64,000 bases of DNA from CADEEN01 sp963706685 (GTDB lineage: Bacteria > Pseudomonadota > Gammaproteobacteria > Burkholderiales > Burkholderiaceae_C), in the NCBI GenBank assembly GCA_963706685.1, contig CAVPMY010000017.1, forward strand, positions 248,001 to 312,000, written 5' to 3'. Both the position numbers and the translations under genes were made by a program. Every line of letters starts with the position of its first letter. Position 1 is the stretch's first letter. The notes under the pieces are model-generated. The model worked only from the letters and a program-made list of their open reading frames with translations. It was not told where the DNA came from and searched no databases. This document shows positions 51,286-58,409 of this stretch, piece after piece.

Positions 51286-52638
51286 TCAGACGTACTGCGC
51301 CACGGCGCAGGTCTTGTGGTCGATGTGGTGCACGAACTCGTCGCGGAAGTGCTTCAGCATGCCTTGCACCGGCATCGCCGCCGCGTCGCCGAGCGCGCAG
51401 ATCGTGCGGCCCTTGATGTTGTCGGCCACCGAATCGAGCAGCGTCAGGTCATCCATCTTGCCCTGGCCATGCTCGATGCGGTTGACCATGCGCCACAGCC
51501 AGCCGGTGCCTTCGCGGCACGGCGTGCACTGGCCACAACTTTCGTGTTGATAGAAGTAGGACAGGCGCAGCAGGCTCTTGACCATGCAGCGCCGCTCGTC
51601 CATCACGATGACCGCGCCGGAACCGAGCATCGAGCCGGCCTTGGCGATGGCGTCGTAGTCCATCGTCGTCTCCATCATGATCCTGGCCGGCAGCACCGGC
51701 GCCGACGAGCCGCCGGGGATCACCGCCTTCAAGGCGCGGCCGCCGCTGACGCCACCGGCCAGTTCGAGCAGCTTCGCAAACGTCGTGCCGAGCGGGATCT
51801 CGTAGTTGCCGGGACGCTCGACATCGCCGACCACCGAGAAGATTTTCGTGCCGCCGTTGTTCGGCTTGCCGACGTCGAGGTAGGCGCCACCGCCGTTGAC
51901 GATGATCCACGGCACCGCGGCAAAGGTCTCGGTGTTGTTGATCGTCGTCGGCTTGCCGTACAGGCCGAAGCTCGCCGGGAACGGCGGCTTGAAGCGCGGC
52001 TGGCCCTTCTTGCCTTCGAGCGATTCGAGCAGCGCCGTTTCTTCGCCGCAAATGTAGGCGCCGAAACCGTGGAAGGCGTGCAGCTGGAAGCTGAATCCGC
52101 TGCCGGCGATCTTTTCGCCGAGCATGCCGGCGGCGCGCGCTTCGTCGAGCGCCTGTTCGAAACGCTCGTAGACCTCGAAGATTTCGCCGTGGATGTAGTT
52201 GTAGCCGACCTTCACGCCCATCGCGTAGGCAGCAATCGCCATGCCTTCGATGACCATGTGCGGGTTGAACGCCAGCAGGTCGCGGTCCTTGCAGGTGCCC
52301 GGCTCGCCCTCGTCGGAATTGCAGACCAGGTACTTGGCGCCGGGGAACGCGCGCGGCATGAAGCTCCACTTCAGGCCGGTCGGGAAGCCCGCGCCGCCGC
52401 GGCCGCGCAGCGCGCTGGTCTTCAGCTCGGCGACGACCTGATCGGGCGTCATCCCCGCACCACCGTCCTGGCCGAGGATCTTGCGCAAGGCCTTGTAGCC
52501 GCCGCGCGCCTCGTAGTCCTTCAAGCGCCAGTTGCTGCCATCGAGGCCGGCATAGATCTGCGCATCGATGTGCCGGCCGTGAAAGCAGGTCTCGCGGCCG
52601 CTGGCCTTGAACTTGGACAGGTCCACCGTGTTTCTCAT
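51286..52638 (-). CDS. nuoF: NADH-quinone oxidoreductase subunit F
   Basis: A 450-residue subunit holding FMN and cluster N3. The NADH/FMN-binding GRGGAGFPTGLKWSFMP and VCNSDEGEPGTCKDR motifs and the cluster motif ESCGQCTPCREG are present. It oxidises NADH and passes electrons to the iron-sulfur chain. The start overlaps the nuoE stop by 4 bp. The region is intact. Confidence 0.96.
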   Translation of the reverse strand: MRNTVDLSKFKASGRETCFHGRHIDAQIYAGLDGSNWRLKDYEARGGYKALRKILGQDGGAGMTPDQVVAELKTSALRGRGGAGFPTGLKWSFMPRAFPGAKYLVCNSDEGEPGTCKDRDLLAFNPHMVIEGMAIAAYAMGVKVGYNYIHGEIFEVYERFEQALDEARAAGMLGEKIAGSGFSFQLHAFHGFGAYICGEETALLESLEGKKGQPRFKPPFPASFGLYGKPTTINNTETFAAVPWIIVNGGGAYLDVGKPNNGGTKIFSVVGDVERPGNYEIPLGTTFAKLLELAGGVSGGRALKAVIPGGSSAPVLPARIMMETTMDYDAIAKAGSMLGSGAVIVMDERRCMVKSLLRLSYFYQHESCGQCTPCREGTGWLWRMVNRIEHGQGKMDDLTLLDSVADNIKGRTICALGDAAAMPVQGMLKHFRDEFVHHIDHKTCAVAQYV

Positions 52639-53123
52639 TTGGCGTGGGCCTTCAGCGTATCGACCAACTCATCGAGCCGCGTCTCGTCCATGAAACTCAG
52701 CATCTCGCGGTCGTTGACGAGCATCACCGGCGCGTCGGCGCAGGCGCCGAGGCATTCGCTCGGCTGCACGGTGAACACACCATCGTCGGTCGTGCCGTAG
52801 GGCTCGACACCGAGCTTGCTGCACAGGTGGGCTAGCGCACCCTCGCCGTTGCGCAGCGCGCAAGGCAGGTTGGTGCAGACGTTGAGCTTGAACTGCCCCA
52901 CCGGCTGCTGGTTGTACATGTTGTAGAAGGTCGTCACCTCGTGCACCGCGATCGGCGGCATGTCCAGGTGCGCGGCCACAGCGGCCTCGGCCTCCTGCGA
53001 CAAATGACCCTGCTCCTGCTGCACGATCGCCAGGCAGGCCATCACTGCCGATTGCTTCTGGTCGGGCGGGTACTTGGCAACTTCGCGGTCGAAGCGGGAA
53101 AGTGTCTGAGGGCTGAGTTTCAT
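52635..53123 (-). CDS. nuoE: NADH-quinone oxidoreductase subunit E
   Basis: A 162-residue thioredoxin-like [2Fe-2S] protein (cluster N1a). The four Cys lie in VCTNLPCALRNG and SECLGACADAPVM. EVTTFYNMYNQQPVGQFK (part) is typical. The start at 53123 (MKLSPQTLSRFDREV) is supported by the family start; the frame continues upstream through a junction repeat, which is not coding. Confidence 0.95.
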   Translation of the reverse strand: MKLSPQTLSRFDREVAKYPPDQKQSAVMACLAIVQQEQGHLSQEAEAAVAAHLDMPPIAVHEVTTFYNMYNQQPVGQFKLNVCTNLPCALRNGEGALAHLCSKLGVEPYGTTDDGVFTVQPSECLGACADAPVMLVNDREMLSFMDETRLDELVDTLKAHAK

Positions 53124-53136
53124 GTGCTTTGCCGAG

Positions 53137-53216
53137 CGACCGCCACGGAACCGGCTTTGCCGGGCCGTAGGCGTTGCCCCTTGAGGGGAGGCGGCCGAAG
53201 GCCGCTTCGGGGTGGT
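53137..53216 (-). repeat. Intergenic GC-rich repeat between nuoD and nuoE (family 2)
   Basis: CGGAACCGGCTTTGCCGGGCC hairpin (one base variant of the copy at 42662), then GCCCCTTGAGGGGAGGC and GGCCGAAGGCCGCTTCGGGG stems. It fills the junction between the nuoD stop and the nuoE start. Confidence 0.75.
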
Positions 53217-53220
53217 TGGT

Positions 53221-54474
53221 TCACCGATCGATCTCCCCGAACACAATGTCCATCGTGCCGATGATCGCCACCGCGTCGGCAATCATGTGGCCGCGCGCCA
53301 TTTCGTCGAGCGCTGCCAGGTGTGGAAAGCCGGGAGGGCGGATCTTCAGACGGTAAGGCTTGTTGGCGCCGTCACTGGACAGATAGATGCCGAACTCGCC
53401 TTTGGGGTGTTCGACCGCGGCATAGGCTTCGCCCTCGGGCACATGGAAGCCTTCGGTGAAGAGCTTGAAGTGATGGATCAGCTCTTCCATGCTGCTTTTC
53501 ATTTCCACGCGCGACGGCGGCGCCACCTTGTGGTTGCTGGTGATCACCGGCCCCGGGTTCGCGCGCAGCCAGGCGATGCATTGCTTGACGATGCGGTTGG
53601 CCTGGCGCATCTCTTCGATGCGAACCAGGTAGCGGTCGTAGGTGTCGCCGTTGACGCCGACCGGGATGTCGAAGTCCATGTGCTCGTAAACGTCGTAGGG
53701 CTGCGTTTTGCGCAGATCCCACTCGATGCCCGAGCCGCGCAGCATCGGACCGGTGAAACCGAGGTTCAACGCACGCTCGGGCGTGACGACGCCAATGCCG
53801 ACCGTGCGCTGCTTCCAGATCCGGTTGTCGGTGAGCAGGGTTTCGTACTCTTCGACGTTGGCGGGAAAACGGTCGCAGAAATCCTCGATGAAGTCGAGCA
53901 TCGAACCCTGGCGGTTCTCGTTGAGCGCATTGATCGCCTTTTGATTCTTGATGCGCGAGACCTTGTACTGCGGCATCTGCTCGGGCAGGTCGCGGTAGAC
54001 GCCACCGGGGCGGAAGTAGGCGGCGTGCATGCGTGCGCCGGAGACGGCCTCGTACATGTCGAAGATGTCTTCTCGTTCTCGAAAGCAGTAGATGAGGATA
54101 TTCATCGCCCCGCAGTCGAGGCCGTGCGCGCCGAGCCAGAGCAGGTGATTCAGGATGCGCGTCAGTTCGGCGAACATGACGCGGATGTACTGCGCGCGCT
54201 CCGGCACGTCGACGCCCAGCAGGCGCTCGATGGCCAGGCAGTACGCATGCTCATTGGCCATCATCGACACGTAGTCGAGACGGTCCATGTAGGGCAGGTT
54301 CTGGATGTAGGTCCTGCTCTCGGCGAGCTTTTCGGTCGCGCGGTGCAAGAGGCCGATGTGCGGATCGGCGCGCTGAATGACCTCGCCGTCCAGTTCAAGG
54401 ACGAGCCGCAGAACACCGTGCGCAGCGGGGTGTTGCGGCCCGAAGTTCAAGGTGTAGTTCTTGATCTCGGCCAT
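53221..54474 (-). CDS. nuoD: NADH-quinone oxidoreductase subunit D
   Basis: A 417-residue 49-kDa-type subunit related to the large subunit of NiFe hydrogenases. Conserved segments: NFGPQHPAAHGVLRLV, HIGLLHRATEKLAE (His and Tyr region of the quinone site), and YMDRLDYVSMMANEH. With NuoB it forms the quinone head-group site. It shares one base with the nuoC stop. Confidence 0.97.
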   Translation of the reverse strand: MAEIKNYTLNFGPQHPAAHGVLRLVLELDGEVIQRADPHIGLLHRATEKLAESRTYIQNLPYMDRLDYVSMMANEHAYCLAIERLLGVDVPERAQYIRVMFAELTRILNHLLWLGAHGLDCGAMNILIYCFREREDIFDMYEAVSGARMHAAYFRPGGVYRDLPEQMPQYKVSRIKNQKAINALNENRQGSMLDFIEDFCDRFPANVEEYETLLTDNRIWKQRTVGIGVVTPERALNLGFTGPMLRGSGIEWDLRKTQPYDVYEHMDFDIPVGVNGDTYDRYLVRIEEMRQANRIVKQCIAWLRANPGPVITSNHKVAPPSRVEMKSSMEELIHHFKLFTEGFHVPEGEAYAAVEHPKGEFGIYLSSDGANKPYRLKIRPPGFPHLAALDEMARGHMIADAVAIIGTMDIVFGEIDR

Positions 54475-55073
54475 CAGTGCAAGCCACCGTAGTTGTCTTC
54501 GCGCACGATGCGCGGCACGATCTCGCGCGGCTCGATCGTCACCGGCTGGTAGATCACGCGCTTCTGTTCGGCGTCGTAGCGCATCTCGACATGGCCCGTG
54601 GTCGGGAAGTCCTTGCGCATCGGATGGCCGATGAATCCGTAGTCGGTGAGGATGCGGCGCAGGTCGGTATGGCCTTCGAAGAGGATGCCGTAGAGGTCGA
54701 AGGCTTCGCGCTCGAACCAGTTGGCACTGCTCCAGACCTCGTTGACAGAGGCCACCACCGGCAGATCGTCATCGGGGCAGAAGACTTTCAGGCGCACCCG
54801 CCAGTTGTTCGACACCGACAGCAGGTGCGAGACGACGAGAAAGCGCGGGCCTTCCCATGCCCGGTCTTTCCAGCTCGACATGTCCATGCCGCACAGGTCG
54901 ATCAGCTGCTCGAAGGCCAGTGAGCGGTCGTCTCGCAGCTGCGTCGCCACCTCGAGATAGTCCGCGGCCTTGACATGCACGGTGATCTCGCCGCGATCGC
55001 GCACGAGCTTGCTGATCTTCGGGCCCAGCGCCGCTTCGAGCGCCGCGGCAAGCTGATCGAGTTTGGTTGTCAT
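54474..55073 (-). CDS. nuoC: NADH-quinone oxidoreductase subunit C
   Basis: A 199-residue 30-kDa-type subunit. The signature WFEREAFDLYGILFEGHTDLRRILTDYGF is present, given here in parts (WFEREAFDLYGI, DLRRILTDYGF). It is not fused to NuoD, as usual outside enterobacteria. It stabilises the Q module of the hydrophilic arm. A repeat separates it from nuoB. Confidence 0.96.
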   Translation of the reverse strand: MTTKLDQLAAALEAALGPKISKLVRDRGEITVHVKAADYLEVATQLRDDRSLAFEQLIDLCGMDMSSWKDRAWEGPRFLVVSHLLSVSNNWRVRLKVFCPDDDLPVVASVNEVWSSANWFEREAFDLYGILFEGHTDLRRILTDYGFIGHPMRKDFPTTGHVEMRYDAEQKRVIYQPVTIEPREIVPRIVREDNYGGLH

Positions 55074-55077
55074 TGAG

Positions 55078-55140
55078 CCCCCAAGGCGCTGCGCGCCGGC
55101 CCCCCGAGGGGGCGCGAACGACTTGGGAGCGGCCCGGCGT
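55078..55140 (-). repeat. Intergenic hairpin repeat between nuoB and nuoC (family 1, diverged)
   Basis: Minus strand: ATGACGCCGGGCCGCTCCCAA, shortened, then GTCGTTCGCGCCCCCTCGGG and GCGCAGCGCCTTGGGGGC. Length, order of stems and the GTTCGCG core match the copies at 47830 and 40351, with more substitutions. Confidence 0.7.
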
Positions 55141-55143
55141 CAT

Positions 55144-55620
55144 TCATCGCGCGATCGTATTTTCTCGGCGAATCTTCGCCTGCAGTTGCAGCACGCCGTA
55201 GAGCAACGCTTCGGCGGTCGGCGGGCAGCCGGGCACGTACACGTCCACCGGCACGATGCGGTCGCAGCCGCGCACAACCGAGTAGCTGTAGTGGTAATAG
55301 CCGCCGCCGTTGGCGCACGAGCCCATGCTGATCACCCAGCGCGGCTCGGCCATCTGGTCATAGACCTTGCGCAGCGCCGGCGCCATCTTGTTGCACAGCG
55401 TGCCGGCGACGATCATCAGATCGCTCTGCCGCGGACTCGGCCGGAACAGCATGCCGAAGCGGTCGATGTCGTAGCGGGCGGCACCGGCATGCATCATCTC
55501 GACGGCACAGCAGGCCAGGCCGAAGGTCATCGGCCACAGCGAGCCGGTCTTCGACCAGTTGACGACGGCGTCAACCGTCGTCGTGACGACGCCTTCCTTG
55601 AGGATGCCTTCAATGCCCAT
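55144..55620 (-). CDS. nuoB: NADH-quinone oxidoreductase subunit B
   Basis: A 158-residue PSST-type subunit. The N2 cluster ligands are visible at Cys37, Cys38 (GLACCAVEM), Cys102 (GSCANGGG) and Cys132 (PGCPPT). N2 donates electrons to quinone. The start at 55620 lies nine bases after the nuoA stop. A hairpin repeat follows its stop. Confidence 0.97.
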   Translation of the reverse strand: MGIEGILKEGVVTTTVDAVVNWSKTGSLWPMTFGLACCAVEMMHAGAARYDIDRFGMLFRPSPRQSDLMIVAGTLCNKMAPALRKVYDQMAEPRWVISMGSCANGGGYYHYSYSVVRGCDRIVPVDVYVPGCPPTAEALLYGVLQLQAKIRRENTIAR

Positions 55621-55629
55621 GGCTGTGCC

Positions 55630-55989
55630 TTACTCCCAATCGAGGGCGCCTTTTTTCCACTCGTAGACGAAACCGACGACGAGGATGCCCAGGAAAACCA
55701 TCATGGCCCAGAAGCCCGCGGGGCCGATTTCCTTGAGCGTCACCGCCCAGGGGAAGAGAAAGGCGATCTCGAGGTCGAACAGGATGAACAGGATCGCCAC
55801 CAGGTAGTAGCGCACGTCGAACTTCATGCGTGCGTCTTCGAAGGCCTCGAAACCGCATTCGTAGGGGCTGTTCTTCTCGGCGTCGGGCCGGTTCGGGCCG
55901 AAGACGAAGCCGATGAGCTGTGGCGCCACGCCCACCGCCACACCGACGAGGATGAACAGGATGACGGGCAGGTACTGTTGAAGATCCAT
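55630..55989 (-). CDS. nuoA: NADH-quinone oxidoreductase subunit A
   Basis: A 119-residue membrane protein with three helices, standard size. KNSPYECGFEAFEDARMKFDVRYYLVAILFILFDLEIAFLFPW is the classic pattern, given here in parts (YECGFEAF, FDVRYYL, FDLEIAFLFPW). First gene of the nuo operon; the promoter should lie in the 60 bp between it and the tRNA gene or further upstream. Confidence 0.97.
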   Translation of the reverse strand: MDLQQYLPVILFILVGVAVGVAPQLIGFVFGPNRPDAEKNSPYECGFEAFEDARMKFDVRYYLVAILFILFDLEIAFLFPWAVTLKEIGPAGFWAMMVFLGILVVGFVYEWKKGALDWE

Positions 55990-56051
55990 CGCGTCGGTTT
56001 CGTCACTGCGCGGTCTGCTGATGGCGGGCCCGCGCTCGAATTCATTGTGGT

Positions 56052-56136
56052 TGGTGCCGACGGCGAGACTCGAACTCGCACAGCTTTCGCCACTACCCCC
56101 TCAAGATAGCGTGTCTACCAATTTCACCACGTCGGC
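56052..56136 (-). tRNA. tRNA-Leu (anticodon GAG)
   Basis: An 85-nt class II tRNA: acceptor GCCGACG pairs with CGTCGGC, an encoded CCA end, D loop AATTGGTAGAC, anticodon stem CTATC/GGTAG with loop TTGAGGG (anticodon GAG, reading CUC and CUU), a long variable arm as expected for Leu, and T loop GTTCGAGTC. It lies between secG and nuoA, its usual place in Burkholderiales. Confidence 0.95.
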
Positions 56137-56217
56137 GTCCCAGCGTTCTATTCCGGTCTGCTGTTCAGATGGCGTGAGGCTCGCACTCCGAACAGCTTTG
56201 AATTCTATGCGGAAAGA

Positions 56218-56655
56218 CTAGGGTTTCTGAGGGGCCGACGCCGCAGGTTGCGCTGGCGCAGATGCCGAGGCGACCGGCGCCGACGCGGCCGGTGCGGAGG
56301 CCGCGGTTGGTGCCGTGGGAATCTGCGCCAGCGGCGGCGCGGACGAAGCCGCCGGCGCACTGGCAGCGCGCGCGCTTTCGAACACGCTCGTGCCTTCGGG
56401 GCGCGTCGTCGACCGGCCATTGGTGCCCAGGTAGGCCAGGCCCAGCGTGGTCGCAAAGAAGACGGCAGCGCAAGCTGATGTGGAGCGCGAGAGGAAGTTC
56501 GCGCTGCCCGAGGCGCCGAACAGGCTGCCTGAGGCGCCGCTGCCGAAGGACGCACCCATGTCGGCGCCCTTGCCATGCTGTATGAGCACCAGGCCGATCA
56601 TCACGAGGGCCGAGATGATCTGCAGTGCGAGAACGAGATTCCAGAAGATCTGCAT
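56218..56655 (-). CDS. secG: Preprotein translocase subunit SecG
   Basis: A 145-residue protein with two membrane helices (about 4-22 and 58-75). The segment LIQHGKGADMGASFGSGASGSLFGASGSANFL (in parts) between them is the SecG signature. The C-terminal 60 residues are a low-complexity Ala-Pro-Ser tail (ASAPAASAPVASAS), longer than in E. coli SecG (110 residues). It assists SecYE-mediated export. It starts 20 bp after tpiA. Confidence 0.94.
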   Translation of the reverse strand: MQIFWNLVLALQIISALVMIGLVLIQHGKGADMGASFGSGASGSLFGASGSANFLSRSTSACAAVFFATTLGLAYLGTNGRSTTRPEGTSVFESARAASAPAASSAPPLAQIPTAPTAASAPAASAPVASASAPAQPAASAPQKP

Positions 56656-56675
56656 AAGGCTGTGTCGATGAGATA

Positions 56676-57419
56676 TCAGGCTGCGGCGCGACAGATGGCG
56701 ACGAAGTCGGCGGCTTTGAGCGACGCGCCGCCGATGAGGCCGCCGTCGATGTCGGGTTGCGCAAACAGGGTGACAGCGTTGTCGGGTTTGACGCTGCCGC
56801 CGTAGAGGATCTTCATTGCTGCGGCTCGCGGCGTGGCCGCGGCGAGCTGCGCGCGCAGCAGCGCATGCACGGCTTGCGCCTGCGCGGGCGAGGCGGTCTT
56901 GCCGGTGCCGATGGCCCACACCGGCTCATAGGCGACGACCATTTCAGCGGCGCAATGGGCCAGCGTGTGGATCACTGCCGAGAGTTGGCGCTTGACCACG
57001 GCCTCGGTCTCGTTGGCATCACGTTGCGCCAGCGTCTCGCCGACGCAGACGATCGGCGTGACGCCGTGGGCCAGCGCCGCCTTGGCCTTGTCGGCGACCA
57101 GTTGGTCGCTCTCGGCGTGGTACTGGCGACGCTCGCTGTGGCCGACGATGACATAGCGGCAGCCGAACTCCCGCAACATCGCCGACGAGACCTCGCCGGT
57201 GTAGGCGCCCTGCTCGTGTGGCGAACAATCCTGCGCGCCCCAGCGGATGTCCGTGTCGGCCAGGGCCGACGCGGTCGCCGCGAGGTACGGGAACGGCACG
57301 CACACCGCCACGTCGGCAACCAAGGGCCGCGCACCGACGATGCCCGCCAGCAGTTCCGCATTGGCCGCGTGGCTGCCGTGCATCTTCCAGTTGCCGGCGA
57401 TGAGCTTGCGTCTACTCAT
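56676..57419 (-). CDS. tpiA: Triosephosphate isomerase
   Basis: A 247-residue TIM barrel. Catalytic Lys lies in AGNWKMHG near residue 12, His in VGHSERRQ near 96, and Glu in AYEPVWAIGTG near 167; ILYGGSVKPDN is the phosphate-binding loop. It interconverts dihydroxyacetone phosphate and glyceraldehyde 3-phosphate in glycolysis and gluconeogenesis. The start overlaps the stop of the quinone oxidoreductase gene by 4 bp. Confidence 0.96.
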   Translation of the reverse strand: MSRRKLIAGNWKMHGSHAANAELLAGIVGARPLVADVAVCVPFPYLAATASALADTDIRWGAQDCSPHEQGAYTGEVSSAMLREFGCRYVIVGHSERRQYHAESDQLVADKAKAALAHGVTPIVCVGETLAQRDANETEAVVKRQLSAVIHTLAHCAAEMVVAYEPVWAIGTGKTASPAQAQAVHALLRAQLAAATPRAAAMKILYGGSVKPDNAVTLFAQPDIDGGLIGGASLKAADFVAICRAAA

Positions 57420-58396
57420 GATGTCCAGTCCAGAACGATCTTGCCGACATGCGTGCTCGACTCCATCAACGCATGGGCCTGTGCGGCCTGTGCGGCCGGG
57501 AATACCTGGTGGATCACCGGCTTGATGCGGCCGGTTTCGAGCAGCGGCCAGACCTTGTCGCGCAAGGCCTGAGCAATCCGGCCTTTGTAGTCGGCGCTGC
57601 GCGGACGCAGTGTCGAGCCGGTGATGGCGAGCCGCTTGCGCAACACGGCGCCGACGTCGATCGTGCTCTTGGTGCCGCCTTGCACGGCGATGATGGCCAG
57701 ACGCCCGTCGTTGGCCAGGCATTGCACTTCGCGGGCAACGTAGTCGCCGGCCACCATGTCGAGCACGACATCGACGCCACGACGCTGGGTGATGCGCTCG
57801 ACCTCGGTCACGAAATCCTGCGTCTTGTAGTTCACCGCATGGTCGGCGCCGAGGGCGATGCAGGCCGCGACCTTGTCGTCGCTGCCCGCGGTGACGATGA
57901 CCTGGGCGCCCATCGCTTTGGCCAACTGGATCGCCGTCACGCCGATGCCGCTCGAGCCGCCCTGCACCAGCAACCACTCACCGGCCTTCAACCCGGCAAT
58001 GTGAAAGACGTTCTGCCAGACGGTGAACAAGGTCTCGGGCAGGCTGGCCGCTTCGATGTCGGTCATGCCGCGCGGCACCGGCAAGGTCTGCGCGATCGGC
58101 GCCACACACAGCTCGGCATAACCGCCACCGGCCAGCAGTGCGCAGACGCGATCGCCCGGCATCAACCCGGACGAGGCGTCGCCGCTGACGACCGTGCCTG
58201 CGACCTCCAGGCCAGGCAAGTCCGACACGCCCGGCGGCATCGGGTAGAGCCCCTTGCGCTGCAGCACGTCGGGCCGGTTGACGCCCGACGCGGCGACGCG
58301 GATCAGCACCTCGCCCGGCCCTGCAACAGGGTCGGGGCGGCTGGTGGGCTGCAGCACCTCGGGGGCGCCGTAGCTGCTGATCTCGATGGCGCGCAT
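57416..58396 (-). CDS. Zinc-independent quinone oxidoreductase (MDR superfamily, PIG3-like)
   Basis: A 326-residue NAD(P)H:quinone oxidoreductase-like protein. The N-terminal GroES-like domain has GEVLIRVAASGVNRPDVLQRKGLYP (part). The nucleotide fold has VQGGSSGIGVTAIQLAKAMGA (part) with an A/G-x-S-G-x-G dinucleotide loop, and no zinc-binding Cys set is seen. It may reduce quinones or act on acyl intermediates (PIG3/TP53I3 group). The order pnp-this gene-tpiA is conserved in Burkholderiales. The start at 58396 lies 13 bp after the pnp stop. Confidence 0.88.
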   Translation of the reverse strand: MRAIEISSYGAPEVLQPTSRPDPVAGPGEVLIRVAASGVNRPDVLQRKGLYPMPPGVSDLPGLEVAGTVVSGDASSGLMPGDRVCALLAGGGYAELCVAPIAQTLPVPRGMTDIEAASLPETLFTVWQNVFHIAGLKAGEWLLVQGGSSGIGVTAIQLAKAMGAQVIVTAGSDDKVAACIALGADHAVNYKTQDFVTEVERITQRRGVDVVLDMVAGDYVAREVQCLANDGRLAIIAVQGGTKSTIDVGAVLRKRLAITGSTLRPRSADYKGRIAQALRDKVWPLLETGRIKPVIHQVFPAAQAAQAHALMESSTHVGKIVLDWTS

Positions 58397-58409
58397 CGGC
58401 AGTTCGCGC

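Noticed and set aside
49024..52800. A 1258-codon open frame on the plus strand across nuoE, nuoF and nuoG
   Set aside because: It is antisense to three intact, clearly recognisable genes and its translation is low-complexity His/Arg/Gln-rich sequence, as expected from high-GC codon bias.
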